Positions 44,190-52,603 of a stretch of DNA of 64,000 nucleotides are shown piece after piece. Within the stretch, counting starts at the first letter, position 1, and each line of letters begins with the position of its first letter. The position numbers and the translations under genes were made by a program. Below the pieces are notes generated by a model. The model was not told where the DNA came from. It did not search any database and saw only the letters and a program-made list of their open reading frames with translations. Source of the stretch: Kitasatospora sp. A2-31. GTDB taxonomy: Bacteria > Actinomycetota > Actinomycetes > Streptomycetales > Streptomycetaceae. Location: contig NZ_JAKNTA010000001.1 in NCBI RefSeq assembly GCF_022288725.1, positions 213,528 through 277,527 on the forward strand, read 5' to 3'.

Positions 44190-45857
44190 CTACCAGCCCC
44201 AGCCACCGCCCTCGCCGTCGTCGTCGCGGTCGCCGTCCCAGCCCTCGCCGACCGTGCGCAGGATCGTGTAGTGGTCCACCTGCGTGCCGTCCTCGGCCAG
44301 CGCGGTCACCTTCATGGACGACTTCGCGCCCAGGTGGGCCGGGGTCACGTCGACCTTGACGAACGAGTAGCCGGTGTAGCGGACCCGCGACCACTCGACC
44401 TTCTCGGTCACCTTGCCGCCGCCCTTGGCGAAGTAGTAGGTGTCCACCGAGTCGAGGCGGTTCTCGTGGCCCTCGTAGGTGTCCGGGGCGTCGAAGCGGT
44501 AGAGGCTGCGGCCGGCCGCGCCCGCCGTCACGTACACCACGCCGTCCGTGGCCGGCTCGACGGTGGCGCCGCTGGGCACCGCCTTGGCGACCTTGTTGCC
44601 GAGGATCGCGTCGGTGCGCTCGTAGACGTGGTTGTGACCGTTGATCACCAGGTCGACCCGGTACTTCTCGAACAGCGGCACCCAGGCCTCGCGGACCCCG
44701 CCTTCGGAGGCGTGCTGGTGGGTGGTGGAGAAGGCGCAGTGGTGGAAGAAGACCACGATGAAGTCGATGGTCTCGTCGCTGCGCAGGTCCTTGAGCGTGC
44801 GCTGCAGCCACTTGGTCTGCTTGCCCGCCGAGACGCCCAGGTTGGCCGGGATCTCGTAGGAGACGTCGTTGGCGTCCAGGGAGATGACGCCGACGTTCTT
44901 GTACCGGAAGCTGTAGACGCCGGGGACGGTGCGCGGGTCGGGGCCGTTGTCGGGCAGGTGGAAGCGGGCGCTCTCGCCGCCGTAGCCGTTGTGCGAGTAC
45001 CAGGCCTCCATGTCGTGGTTGCCGTAGGAGACCATCCACGGCACCTTCGAGGCCACCGTCTCGGTCTGCACCAGGAAGGCGTCCCAGGTACGGGCGTCGT
45101 AGACCGACTTGTCGGAGTCCTGGCCGGAGCCCGCCGGGTCGGCGTAGCAGATGTCGCCGGCGTGCAGGTGGAAGGCCGGGTTCTGGGCCAGGATGACGTG
45201 GTCGTTGCCGGCCGCGTGGGAGCTGACGCCCTGGTCGCCGAAGGCGGTGAAGGTGAACGGCTCGTAGACCTTGCCCCAGCGGTGGTCGCGCGAGGGGGCG
45301 GTGCGGAAGGTGCTCAGGGTGGAGATCGCCTGCTGCGAGGCGGGGTCGAAGCCCTGGTGGCCGACGCCGTAGTAGTACGTGGTGTCGGGCTCGAGGTCCT
45401 CCAGCGCCACGTGCAGGTAGTACTGGTCGACCGGCCGGCCGGTCGGGGTCAGCGCCGGGGTGTGCAGGGCGCGCACCTCGGCCGGGACCTTGTGGCCGAG
45501 GTCCCACGGGTGCTTTCCGAAGCGCAGGAATGGCTTCTTGACCGGGGCCGGGACCTGCCAGGAGACGCGGAACTGGGTGTCCGGCTCGGGTCCGAAGGCG
45601 AGGTGACGGCCGATCGGGGCGACCAGCGCGCCGTCCACGCCGTCGGCGGTGCCGCCGGTCAGCAGTTCGGGGGAGGCCGGGGTGGCGGTCGCGGTGCCGC
45701 CGCCCAGCGCACCGCCCACCGCGAGGGCGCCGACGCCTACGGCCCCGGCGCGCAGCATCCGGCGGCGGGAGAAGCGGGCCCGCAGGTACTCGTGCTGCTC
45801 GGCCATGCTCATGCGGTCGGCGAGCTTCGCGGGCACGCCCATGTTGGGGATATCCAT
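44190..45857 (-). CDS. Tat-exported purple acid phosphatase-like metallophosphoesterase
   Basis: 555 residues. A Tat signal (FSRRRMLRAGAVGVGALAVG) is followed by a fibronectin-type domain with LVAPIGRHLAFGPEPDTQFR and a metallophosphoesterase core: FGDQG, GDICYAD, YGNHDMEAWY, FFHH and NGHNHVYER supply the dinuclear metal ligands. It likely releases phosphate outside the cell. ATG 45857 follows GGGAGAG. A GTTCACC element on its strand (plus-strand GGTGAAC 45902-45908) lies ~45 nt upstream. Confidence 0.88.
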   Translation of the reverse strand: MDIPNMGVPAKLADRMSMAEQHEYLRARFSRRRMLRAGAVGVGALAVGGALGGGTATATPASPELLTGGTADGVDGALVAPIGRHLAFGPEPDTQFRVSWQVPAPVKKPFLRFGKHPWDLGHKVPAEVRALHTPALTPTGRPVDQYYLHVALEDLEPDTTYYYGVGHQGFDPASQQAISTLSTFRTAPSRDHRWGKVYEPFTFTAFGDQGVSSHAAGNDHVILAQNPAFHLHAGDICYADPAGSGQDSDKSVYDARTWDAFLVQTETVASKVPWMVSYGNHDMEAWYSHNGYGGESARFHLPDNGPDPRTVPGVYSFRYKNVGVISLDANDVSYEIPANLGVSAGKQTKWLQRTLKDLRSDETIDFIVVFFHHCAFSTTHQHASEGGVREAWVPLFEKYRVDLVINGHNHVYERTDAILGNKVAKAVPSGATVEPATDGVVYVTAGAAGRSLYRFDAPDTYEGHENRLDSVDTYYFAKGGGKVTEKVEWSRVRYTGYSFVKVDVTPAHLGAKSSMKVTALAEDGTQVDHYTILRTVGEGWDGDRDDDGEGGGWGW

Positions 45858-46097
45858 GGCCGGGACTCTCCCACCGGCGAGTTGACCGGACACGGACGTA
45901 CGGTGAACGAGCCCCGGCGCGCCGGTCAGTCGAACGCCAATGTTCGACCATGCCTCGGCAAAGCCGCCCCCTCGGAACCGGTCGCGGCCGGATCATCGCC
46001 CGGGGCCGGGTCCCTGACGTGCTGTCGGGGGCGCGTACGACGACGGGCGGGACCGGCGGCCGGAGGGAACGGCGGGGCCCGTGGCGCGGACGCCGGG

Positions 46098-46349
46098 TCA
46101 GGCGCTCTCGTCCCAGGTGGAGGCCGCGCGGTTGCCGGTGCCGTCGCAGGTGCGGCAGATCTCGTCACGGTAGGCGTGCTTGGCGCCGGCCGCGTCGACC
46201 CGGTAGCGCACGTAGACGCCGGTGCCGTCGCAGAGGAAGCAGTTGCCGCCCCCGCCGCCGACCTCGGTGGTGCCGGTGCCCTGGCAGGTGCGGCAGCTGA
46301 GGCCGGCGGTGCGGCCGGTGCCCGCGCAGATGCGGCAGACCGTGGTCAC
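46098..46349 (-). CDS. Small CxxCxG zinc-finger protein
   Basis: 83 residues with four CxxCxG motifs (CRICAGTG, CRTCQGTG, CFLCDGTG, CRTCDGTG), the zinc-binding pattern of the DnaJ central domain, but no J domain or substrate-binding domain. Two zincs could be held. GTG 46349 with GGGAGGA 9 nt upstream. Possibly a redox or folding helper; function unknown. Confidence 0.72.
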   Translation of the reverse strand: MTTVCRICAGTGRTAGLSCRTCQGTGTTEVGGGGGNCFLCDGTGVYVRYRVDAAGAKHAYRDEICRTCDGTGNRAASTWDESA

Positions 46350-46452
46350 GTCGTCATTCCTCCCAAGCCGGGGCGCCCCGGGAAATGGTAGTGCCCCGGC
46401 CCGCCGGCCGGGCCGGGTCCGACGGCGGCCGGGCGGCGGGCCCTGCGCCGCC

Positions 46453-46517
46453 CCGGTCAGCCCGGGCGGCCGCTCCGGTCAACCCGGGAGGCCGCTCCGG
46501 TCAACCCGGGAGGCCGT
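46453..46517. repeat. 22-bp tandem repeat, three copies
   Basis: Units start at 46453, 46475 and 46497 (CCGGTCA-x-CCCGGG-x-GGCCG). The third covers the stop and last codons of the ferredoxin gene. Confidence 0.8.
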
Positions 46518-46926
46518 CCCGGACCCGCCGGGAGACGCTGATCAGCTGGAGGTCGAGCAGGCCCGGCGGGTCGGCGAGGCCGGGGCCGCCGGCGTGCACC
46601 CACTCGGCTATCTCGCCGACCATGTCGTCCTCCAGCACCCAGCCGAGCCAGACCGGGCGGCCACCGGCCGCGCGGCCCTCGCTGGACGGGCCGACCACCA
46701 CCACGTTGGAGTGCGCGCACGCGTCCAGGCACTTCACCGCCCGGACGGTGCCCGCCGAACCGACCGCCTCGCGCAGCCGCTCGAACTGGCCGGCGTGGTC
46801 CACGCCCGGGTGCTTCTCCTGGGTGCCGCAGCAGCAGCCGCGGCAGACGGTGACGGTCACCGGGGCTCCGGCCCCGGCCCGCCCGCGCGTCTGCTCCCGC
46901 TCACGGTCCCGGTTCCGACGGCTCAT
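46501..46926 (-). CDS. Thioredoxin-like [2Fe-2S] ferredoxin domain protein
   Basis: 141 residues. Cys pattern VCRGCCCG and, 40 residues later, CLDACAHSNVVVV, matches thioredoxin-like 2Fe-2S ferredoxins. It begins 4 nt after the metal-efflux ATPase gene and is surely co-transcribed with it. A basic N-terminus (SRRNRDREREQTRGR) is unusual. It may act in metal handling or redox sensing with the pump; that is inference. Confidence 0.78.
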   Translation of the reverse strand: MSRRNRDREREQTRGRAGAGAPVTVTVCRGCCCGTQEKHPGVDHAGQFERLREAVGSAGTVRAVKCLDACAHSNVVVVGPSSEGRAAGGRPVWLGWVLEDDMVGEIAEWVHAGGPGLADPPGLLDLQLISVSRRVRDGLPG

Positions 46927-46930
46927 CGGT

Positions 46931-48919
46931 TCAGCTCTCCTCCCGGCCCAGGGCCTCGTGCGGCAGGGCCCGCCGCCACGCCCGTTCGCGCAGCAACCGC
47001 AGGCCGTTGAGGCCGACGATCACGGTGGAGCCCTCGTGCCCGGCGACGCCGAGCGGCAACGGCAGCGTACCGGCCAGGTCCCAGACCACCAGCACCGCGA
47101 TGCAGGCCCCGGCGATCACCAGGTTCTGCACGACCAGGCGACGCGCCCGCCGGGAGAGCGCCACCACGGCCGGGACGGCGGCCGGTTCGTCCCGTACGAC
47201 GACGACGTCGGCGGTCTCCAGCGCGAGGTCCGCGCCGACCCGGCCCATCGCGACGCCGCTGTGTGCGGCGGCCAGTGCGGGCGCGTCGTTCACCCCGTCA
47301 CCGACCATCAGCACCCGGTGCCCTCCGGTGGCGAGGTCGCGCACCGCGGCCAGCTTGTCGTGCGGCAGCAGCCCGCCCCGGACGTCGGTCAGGCCGACCT
47401 CGCGGGCCAGCCGCTCGGCGGCGCGCGGGTTGTCGCCGGTGAGCAGCACCGGCGGACGCCCGGTCAGGGCGGCCAGACCGCGAACCGCGGCGGCAGCCTG
47501 CGTGCGCGGCCGGTCGGCGAGCCCCAGGACCCCGACCGGCTCGCCGTCGCGCAGCACCACGACCGCGGTCCGGCCGGCCTCCTCCAGCTCGGTGACCGCG
47601 GCGACGGCCGGCCCGCGGGATCGGTGCGGGCCGGGCGCGCCCACCGCGACCACCGATCCGCCCACCAGCGCCCGCACCCCGACACCGGGGGTGGCGGTGA
47701 AGCCCTCGGCCGCCGGCAGCGGCAGGCCGCGCCCACGGGCGGCGGCGACCACGGCCCGGCCCAGCGGGTGCTCGGAGGCGTGCTCGGCGGCGGCCGCGAG
47801 GGCGAGCAGCTGCTCCTCCGTCACCCCGTCGAGCGGGCGCAGCTCGGTGACCTCGGGCGTGCCCTCGGTGAGGGTGCCGGTCTTGTCCAGGGCGACGGCG
47901 TCGACCTGCCCGAGGCGTTCCATCACCACCGCCGACTTGACCAGCACACCGTGCCGGCCGGCGTTGGCGATGGCACAGAGCAGCGGCGGCATGGTGGCCA
48001 GCACCACCGCGCACGGCGAGGCGACGATCATGAAGGTCATGGCGCGCAGCAGGGCGCCGTCCAGTTCGGCGCCGAGCACGAGCGGAACGGCGAACAGCAG
48101 CAGGGTGGCCGCCACCAGCCCGGCGGCGTAGCGCTGCTCGATCCGCTCGACGAAGAGCTGCGTGGGTGCCCTGGTACCGGAGGCCTCCGCCACCAGGGCG
48201 ACGATCCGGGCGATCACGGTGTCGGCGGCGTCCCGGCCGACCCGGACCCGCAGCGCGCCGGAGCCGTTGAGCGTTCCGGCGTACACCTCGTCGCCGACCG
48301 CCTTGGCGGCGGGCAGCGGTTCGCCGGTGACGGTGGACTGGTCGACCTCGCTCGCGCCGTCCAGGACCGTCCCGTCGGCACCGACCCGCTCGCCCGGGCG
48401 GATCAGCACGACGTCGCCGACGGCCAGCTCCGCGGTGGGGACGCTCTCCTCGCCGCCGTCCTCGCGCAACCGGGTGGCGGTGGCGGGGGCGAGGTCGAGC
48501 AGGCCGCGGACGGAGTCGGCGGTCCGGGCCGTGGCGAGCGCCTCCAGGGCGCCGCTGGTCGCGAAGATCACGATCAGCAGGGCGCCGTCCACCACCTCGC
48601 CGATGGCGGCGGCGCCGAGCGCGGCGACCACCATCAGCAGGTCGACGTCGAGCGTGCGCGCGCGCAGGGCTGCCAGTCCGGCCAGGGCCGGCTCCCAGCC
48701 GCCCGCCAGGTAGGCGGTGGCGTACAGCGCGGCGGCGACCCACCCCGGGCCGTCGAGCAGGTGGACGCCGAGCGCGGCCAGGAAGGCGGCGGTGGCCGCG
48801 GCCGCCCAGCGCGCCTCCGGCAGGGCCGACACCCGGGTGCGGCGCGGTCGCGGTGGCACGGGGGCCGCGGGGGCGGGCGGCCGGGTGAGCAGGGCGCTGG
48901 ACGCAGGGGTGGCGGGCAT
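46931..48919 (-). CDS. P1B-type heavy-metal efflux ATPase (Zn/Cd/Co class)
   Basis: 662 residues. TVTGEPLP (actuator), IVASPCAVV (metal-binding SPC in the membrane), DKTGTLTEG (phosphorylated Asp), HPLGRA and MVGDGVNDAPAL are all present. No N-terminal metal-binding domain. SPC and a divergent ArsR sensor with a CzrA-type metal site point to zinc, cadmium or cobalt export. ATG 48919 lies 7 nt after TATGGT, so translation is probably leaderless. Confidence 0.9.
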   Translation of the reverse strand: MPATPASSALLTRPPAPAAPVPPRPRRTRVSALPEARWAAAATAAFLAALGVHLLDGPGWVAAALYATAYLAGGWEPALAGLAALRARTLDVDLLMVVAALGAAAIGEVVDGALLIVIFATSGALEALATARTADSVRGLLDLAPATATRLREDGGEESVPTAELAVGDVVLIRPGERVGADGTVLDGASEVDQSTVTGEPLPAAKAVGDEVYAGTLNGSGALRVRVGRDAADTVIARIVALVAEASGTRAPTQLFVERIEQRYAAGLVAATLLLFAVPLVLGAELDGALLRAMTFMIVASPCAVVLATMPPLLCAIANAGRHGVLVKSAVVMERLGQVDAVALDKTGTLTEGTPEVTELRPLDGVTEEQLLALAAAAEHASEHPLGRAVVAAARGRGLPLPAAEGFTATPGVGVRALVGGSVVAVGAPGPHRSRGPAVAAVTELEEAGRTAVVVLRDGEPVGVLGLADRPRTQAAAAVRGLAALTGRPPVLLTGDNPRAAERLAREVGLTDVRGGLLPHDKLAAVRDLATGGHRVLMVGDGVNDAPALAAAHSGVAMGRVGADLALETADVVVVRDEPAAVPAVVALSRRARRLVVQNLVIAGACIAVLVVWDLAGTLPLPLGVAGHEGSTVIVGLNGLRLLRERAWRRALPHEALGREES

Positions 48920-48941
48920 GGACGCCACCATACAGGAACAC

Positions 48942-48957
48942 ATGAACAAGCTTTCAT
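48942..48957. promoter_or_regulatory. Candidate ArsR/SmtB operator
   Basis: ATGAA-CAAGCT-TTCAT inverted repeat, AT-rich in a GC-rich context. It covers the -35 zone of the ATPase promoter and lies ~60 nt from the divergent ArsR gene. Confidence 0.6.
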
Positions 48958-49019
48958 ACGTTGATAACACTGCAGCATTCGCCAAGGGCGGCCCCGGACC
49001 GGCCCCGTAGGATTCCCCC

Positions 49020-49370
49020 ATGGGACACGCAGCCGCCGAGAACGCCGTGCCGCAGATGCGCCTGGACGCCTCCAACGCGGCCAAGGTGGCGAGCACCCTC
49101 CAGGCCCTCGCCACCCCCTCCCGCCTGCTGATACTCGCCCAGCTCCGGGAGGGGCCGCGGGCCGCCACCGAACTCGCCGACGCCGTCGGCATGGAGCAGT
49201 CCGCCTGCTCCCACCAGCTGCGCCTGCTGCGCAACCTCGGCCTGGTCGTCGGCGAGCGCCGCGGCCGCTCGGTGGTCTACTCCCTGCACGACGACCACGT
49301 CGCCGCCCTGCTGGACCACGCGGTCTACCACGTCGACCACCTGCGCCTCGGCCTGACCGACGAGCGCTGA
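49020..49370 (+). CDS. ArsR/SmtB-family metal sensor
   Basis: 116 residues with winged helix (LATPSRLLILAQLREGP; EQSACSHQLRLLRNLGLV; ERRGRSVVYSLHDDHV). The last helix HDDHVAALLDHAVYHVDHL carries the Asp-x-His/His-x-x-His set of the CzrA/SmtB alpha-5 site for zinc, cobalt or nickel. TAGGAT at 49008-49013 lies 6 nt before ATG: leaderless. Likely represses itself and the divergent efflux ATPase until metal binds. Confidence 0.9.
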   Translation: MGHAAAENAVPQMRLDASNAAKVASTLQALATPSRLLILAQLREGPRAATELADAVGMEQSACSHQLRLLRNLGLVVGERRGRSVVYSLHDDHVAALLDHAVYHVDHLRLGLTDER

Positions 49371-49378
49371 GCGACCGG

Positions 49379-49437
49379 CCCTGAGCGGCCCTGACCAGCC
49401 TGACCAGCCTGACCGGCCCTGAGCGATCAGCCCGGCG
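49379..49437. repeat. Imperfect CTGA(C/G) tandem repeats
   Basis: Successive CCTGACCAG/CCTGAGCGG units, period about 9-18 nt, directly after the ArsR gene. Non-coding. Confidence 0.55.
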
Positions 49438-49506
49438 AGCGGCCCGGCGACCCATCCCTGGGCGACGCGTCCTGACCGGGGCGCGCCGCCGGGCACCCGC
49501 CGGACG

Positions 49507-51162
49507 CTACGCCGTCGCGGCCGCCGCCGCCCGGCCCGCCGTCCGCCCGGAGAACAGGCAGCCGCCGAGGAACGTCCCCTCCAGCGAGCGGTAGCCGTGC
49601 ACCCCGCCGCCGCCGAAGCCGGCCGCCTCGCCCGCCGCGTAGACGCCCTCCAGCACCTCGCCGCCGGGCCGCAGCACGCGGGCCGAGAGGTCGGTCTCCA
49701 GCCCGCCGAGCGACTTGCGGGTGAGGATGCCCAGCCGGACGGCGATCAGCGGGGCGGCGGCCGGGTCGAGGATCCGGTGCGGCGCCGCGGTGCGGATCAG
49801 CTTGTCGCCCAGGTAGCGGCGGGCGCCGTGGATCGCGGTGACCTGGAGGTCCTTGGCGAAGGGGTTGGCCAGCTGCCGGTCCCGGGCCTCGACGGTGCGG
49901 CGCAGGTCGTCCGGGTCGATCAGCGGCTCGCGGGTCTTGGCGTTCATCCCGCGGACGAGGTCCCCGAGGTTGCTCGCGACCACGAAGTCCGGCCCGTGCC
50001 GCAGGTGGGCCCGGACCGGGCCGGGGGCACCGGGCAGCGCCCGGCCGAGGACGCCGCGCACCGAACGGCCGGTGAGGTCGGGGTTCTGCTCGGAGCCGGA
50101 GAGGGTGAACTCCTTCTCGATGATCTTCTGGCTGAGCACGAACCAGGTGTGGTCGTACCCGGTGGAGCGGATGTGCTCCAGGGTGCCGAGGGTGTCGAAG
50201 CCGGGGAAGAGCGGGACGGGCAGCCGGCGGCCGCGCGCGTCGAGCCAGAGCGAGGACGGGCCGGGCAGGATGCGGATGCCGTGCCGGGCCCAGATCGGGT
50301 CCCAGTTCTCTATGCCCTCGGTGTAGTGCCACATCCGGTCGCCGTTGATCAGGCTGGCCCCGGCCTCGCCGGCGATGCCCAGCATCAGCCCGTCCACGTG
50401 TGCGGGGACTCCGGAGAGCAGCCGCTCCGGCGGGGTGCCGAGCCGGGCCGGCCAGGACTTGCGGACGAGGTCGTGGTTGCCGCCGATGCCGCCGGAGGTG
50501 ATGACCACGGCCTGGGCGCGCAGCTCGAAGTGGCCGGCCACGTCGCGCGAGCTGGCCTCGCCGCGCCCCGCAGGGCTGGGCACCAGCAGTTCGCCGCTCA
50601 CCGTGTCGGTGACCCCGGCCGTCGCGGACAGGCCGGTGACGCGGTGACGGAAGCGCAGGTCGACCAGGCCGCGCCGGGCGGCGTCGCGGACCCGGCGGAC
50701 GAACGGTTCGAGCAGTCCGGGGCCGGTGCCCCAGGTGATGTGGAAGCGCGGCACGGAGTTGCCGGGGCCGTCGGCGTGCAGGCCGCCGCGCTCGGCCCAG
50801 CCGACGACCGGGAAGAACCGGACGCCCATCCCCCGCAGCCAGGCCCGCTTCTCGCCGGCGGCGAAGGCGACGTAGGCCTCGGCCCAGCGGCGCGGCCAGG
50901 CGTCCTCGGTGCGGTCGAAGCCGGCCGTGCCGAGCCAGTCCTGCCAGGCGAGCGCGTGCGAGTCGCGGATCCGCATCCGGCGCTGCTCGGGCGAGTCGAC
51001 CAGGAAGAGGCCGCCGAAGGACCAGTGCGCCTGGCCGCCGAACGAGGCCGCGGGCTCCTGGTCGAGCAGGATCACCTTCCGTCCGGCGTCGGCGAGTTCG
51101 GCGGTCGCGGCGAGCCCCGCGAGTCCGGCTCCGATGACGATGACGTCGGCGTCCAGGGCCAT
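49507..51162 (-). CDS. FAD-binding dehydrogenase (KSTD/fumarate-reductase type)
   Basis: 551 residues. FAD Rossmann motif VIVIGAGLAGLAATAELADA, QEPAASFGGQAHWSFGG, substrate-site WHYTEG and a C-terminal GVYAAGEAAGFGGGGVHGYR are typical of the FAD_binding_2 flavoprotein group that includes 3-ketosteroid dehydrogenases. ATG 51162 has GGAGG. Substrate unknown. Confidence 0.85.
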   Translation of the reverse strand: MALDADVIVIGAGLAGLAATAELADAGRKVILLDQEPAASFGGQAHWSFGGLFLVDSPEQRRMRIRDSHALAWQDWLGTAGFDRTEDAWPRRWAEAYVAFAAGEKRAWLRGMGVRFFPVVGWAERGGLHADGPGNSVPRFHITWGTGPGLLEPFVRRVRDAARRGLVDLRFRHRVTGLSATAGVTDTVSGELLVPSPAGRGEASSRDVAGHFELRAQAVVITSGGIGGNHDLVRKSWPARLGTPPERLLSGVPAHVDGLMLGIAGEAGASLINGDRMWHYTEGIENWDPIWARHGIRILPGPSSLWLDARGRRLPVPLFPGFDTLGTLEHIRSTGYDHTWFVLSQKIIEKEFTLSGSEQNPDLTGRSVRGVLGRALPGAPGPVRAHLRHGPDFVVASNLGDLVRGMNAKTREPLIDPDDLRRTVEARDRQLANPFAKDLQVTAIHGARRYLGDKLIRTAAPHRILDPAAAPLIAVRLGILTRKSLGGLETDLSARVLRPGGEVLEGVYAAGEAAGFGGGGVHGYRSLEGTFLGGCLFSGRTAGRAAAAATA

Positions 51163-51477
51163 GCGGGATCCTCCATCGGTGCTCCGGCAGTGCGGTGTGC
51201 GCCCGATACTGCGGCGTGCGCCCGATACTGCGGCCTGCGGCGACGGCCAGTCAACCGGCCGGTAACCGGACCCGCGGGCAATTTCGCTCCACCGCGTACC
51301 GGAAATACCTCCGATACACCGTGGAGCGAAATTCGAAATACCATCTGACGGAATTTCGGAAATTTCGGTGGAAGGCATGGACGCCCACGAAACCTGGAAG
51401 TAACTTACCTGTGAGTAGCTGTGGCCGCGGCTGGCACGACCCCCACCCACCGTCGTTTCTCTCCCCCAGGAGGAACC
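51163..51477. promoter_or_regulatory. 315-nt divergent region with direct and inverted repeats
   Basis: No gene. Contains GTGCGCCCGATACTGCGG twice (51197, 51216) and the 13-bp inverted repeat at 51280-51333, in an AT-rich patch up to 51410, followed by the lipase ribosome site. Confidence 0.6.
51280..51333. promoter_or_regulatory. 13-bp inverted repeat, long hairpin or operator
   Basis: AATTTCGCTCCAC (51280-51292) and GTGGAGCGAAATT (51321-51333), perfect arms 28 nt apart; inner GTA/TAC and GGA/TCC pairs could extend it. Lies between two divergent genes. Confidence 0.65.
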
Positions 51478-52470
51478 GTGCTCCGCCCTGCCCGGAAACT
51501 CGGCACCGCCCCCGGCCCCCACCCCGCCCGGAACTCCTCGCCGAACTCCCGGACCCCCCGGAACTCCCGGAAGTCCGCCCTGCTCGGCGCCGCCGCAGTG
51601 GGCGCCGCGCTCGCGCTGACCTCCACCAGCGCGCAGGCCGCCACCCCCGCGCCGCGCCACTACGTCGCGCTCGGCGACTCCTACGCCGCCGGCGCCGGGG
51701 TACCCGGCCAGTCGGCCGGCCTCTGCCTGCGCTCGGACCGCAACTACGGCCACCTGGTGGCCGCCGCGCTCCAGGCCGCGAACTACACCGACGTCACCTG
51801 CGCGGCCGCCAAGGTGAAGGCGATGACGCAGGCCCAGTACGACGCGTTCATCCGGGTCAACGACCCGCAGCTGGACGCCGTCACCCCCGACACCGACCTG
51901 GTGACCCTGGGCATCGGCGGCAACGACCTCGGCGTCACCGACCTCGGGCTCGGCGACCTCGTCGCCACCTGCATCGCCGGCGCGGTGGTCAACCCGCTCG
52001 GCACCCCCTGCAAGGACGTCTTCCACCACGGCCACTGGGACTGGTCCAGCTGGTCCTGGCAGTACGGCGACGACGACCTGGCCGACCGGATCGAGGCGGC
52101 CCGGCCGCAGGTCGCCGACGTGCTGAAGCGGATCCACGCCAAGGCCCCGAACGCCAGGGTGCTGCTGGTCGGCTACCCGTCCGTGCTGCCGGCGGACGGC
52201 GCGTCCTGCGTCTTCCGCCAGCCGATCGCCCCGGGCGACGTCCCGTACCTGCACGGCGTACTGGGCGAGCTCAACGCGATGCTGAAGTCCACCGCCGCCG
52301 CCAACGGCGCCACCTTCGTGGACACCGCGGCCCCGACCGCCGGACACGACGTCTGCTCGGACGACCGGTGGATCGAGGGCGCGCTGCCCGGCTCCCCCGC
52401 CGTCCCGTTCCACCCGAACGCGACCGGCGAGAAGGTGATGGCGGACGCGGTGCTCGCGGCGCTGCGGTAG
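51478..52470 (+). CDS. Secreted SGNH lipase/esterase
   Basis: 330 residues. Basic n-region, then ALLGAAAVGAALALTSTSAQAA signal. YVALGDSYAAGAG (Ser), VTLGIGGNDLG (Gly/Asn) and VPFHPNATGEK (His) give the SGNH site; paired Cys are present as in Streptomyces phospholipase A1/GDSL lipases. GTG 51478 with AGGAGGA at 51469-51475. Confidence 0.87.
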   Translation: MLRPARKLGTAPGPHPARNSSPNSRTPRNSRKSALLGAAAVGAALALTSTSAQAATPAPRHYVALGDSYAAGAGVPGQSAGLCLRSDRNYGHLVAAALQAANYTDVTCAAAKVKAMTQAQYDAFIRVNDPQLDAVTPDTDLVTLGIGGNDLGVTDLGLGDLVATCIAGAVVNPLGTPCKDVFHHGHWDWSSWSWQYGDDDLADRIEAARPQVADVLKRIHAKAPNARVLLVGYPSVLPADGASCVFRQPIAPGDVPYLHGVLGELNAMLKSTAAANGATFVDTAAPTAGHDVCSDDRWIEGALPGSPAVPFHPNATGEKVMADAVLAALR

Positions 52471-52545
52471 CCGGGCGACTCCGACGGCCCTGCGGCGGCC
52501 GGGCGGGCCCGCAGCCCGGCGGCGGCCGCGCCGCGGCCGAAGACC

Positions 52546-52586
52546 CCGAGGGGGCGGTGACCGGACCCCGGTCACCGCCCCCTCGG
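52546..52586. terminator. 19-bp perfect bidirectional stem-loop
   Basis: CCGAGGGGGCGGTGACCGG (52546-52564) pairs exactly with 52568-52586 around ACC. It separates the convergent lipase and nuclease genes. Confidence 0.85.
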
Positions 52587-52603
52587 TCACGCCCCGACGG
52601 GCG

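Noticed and set aside
46098..46349. Truncated dnaJ pseudogene
   Set aside because: It has its own start and ribosome site, ordered zinc motifs and a clean end; no J-domain remnant lies nearby.
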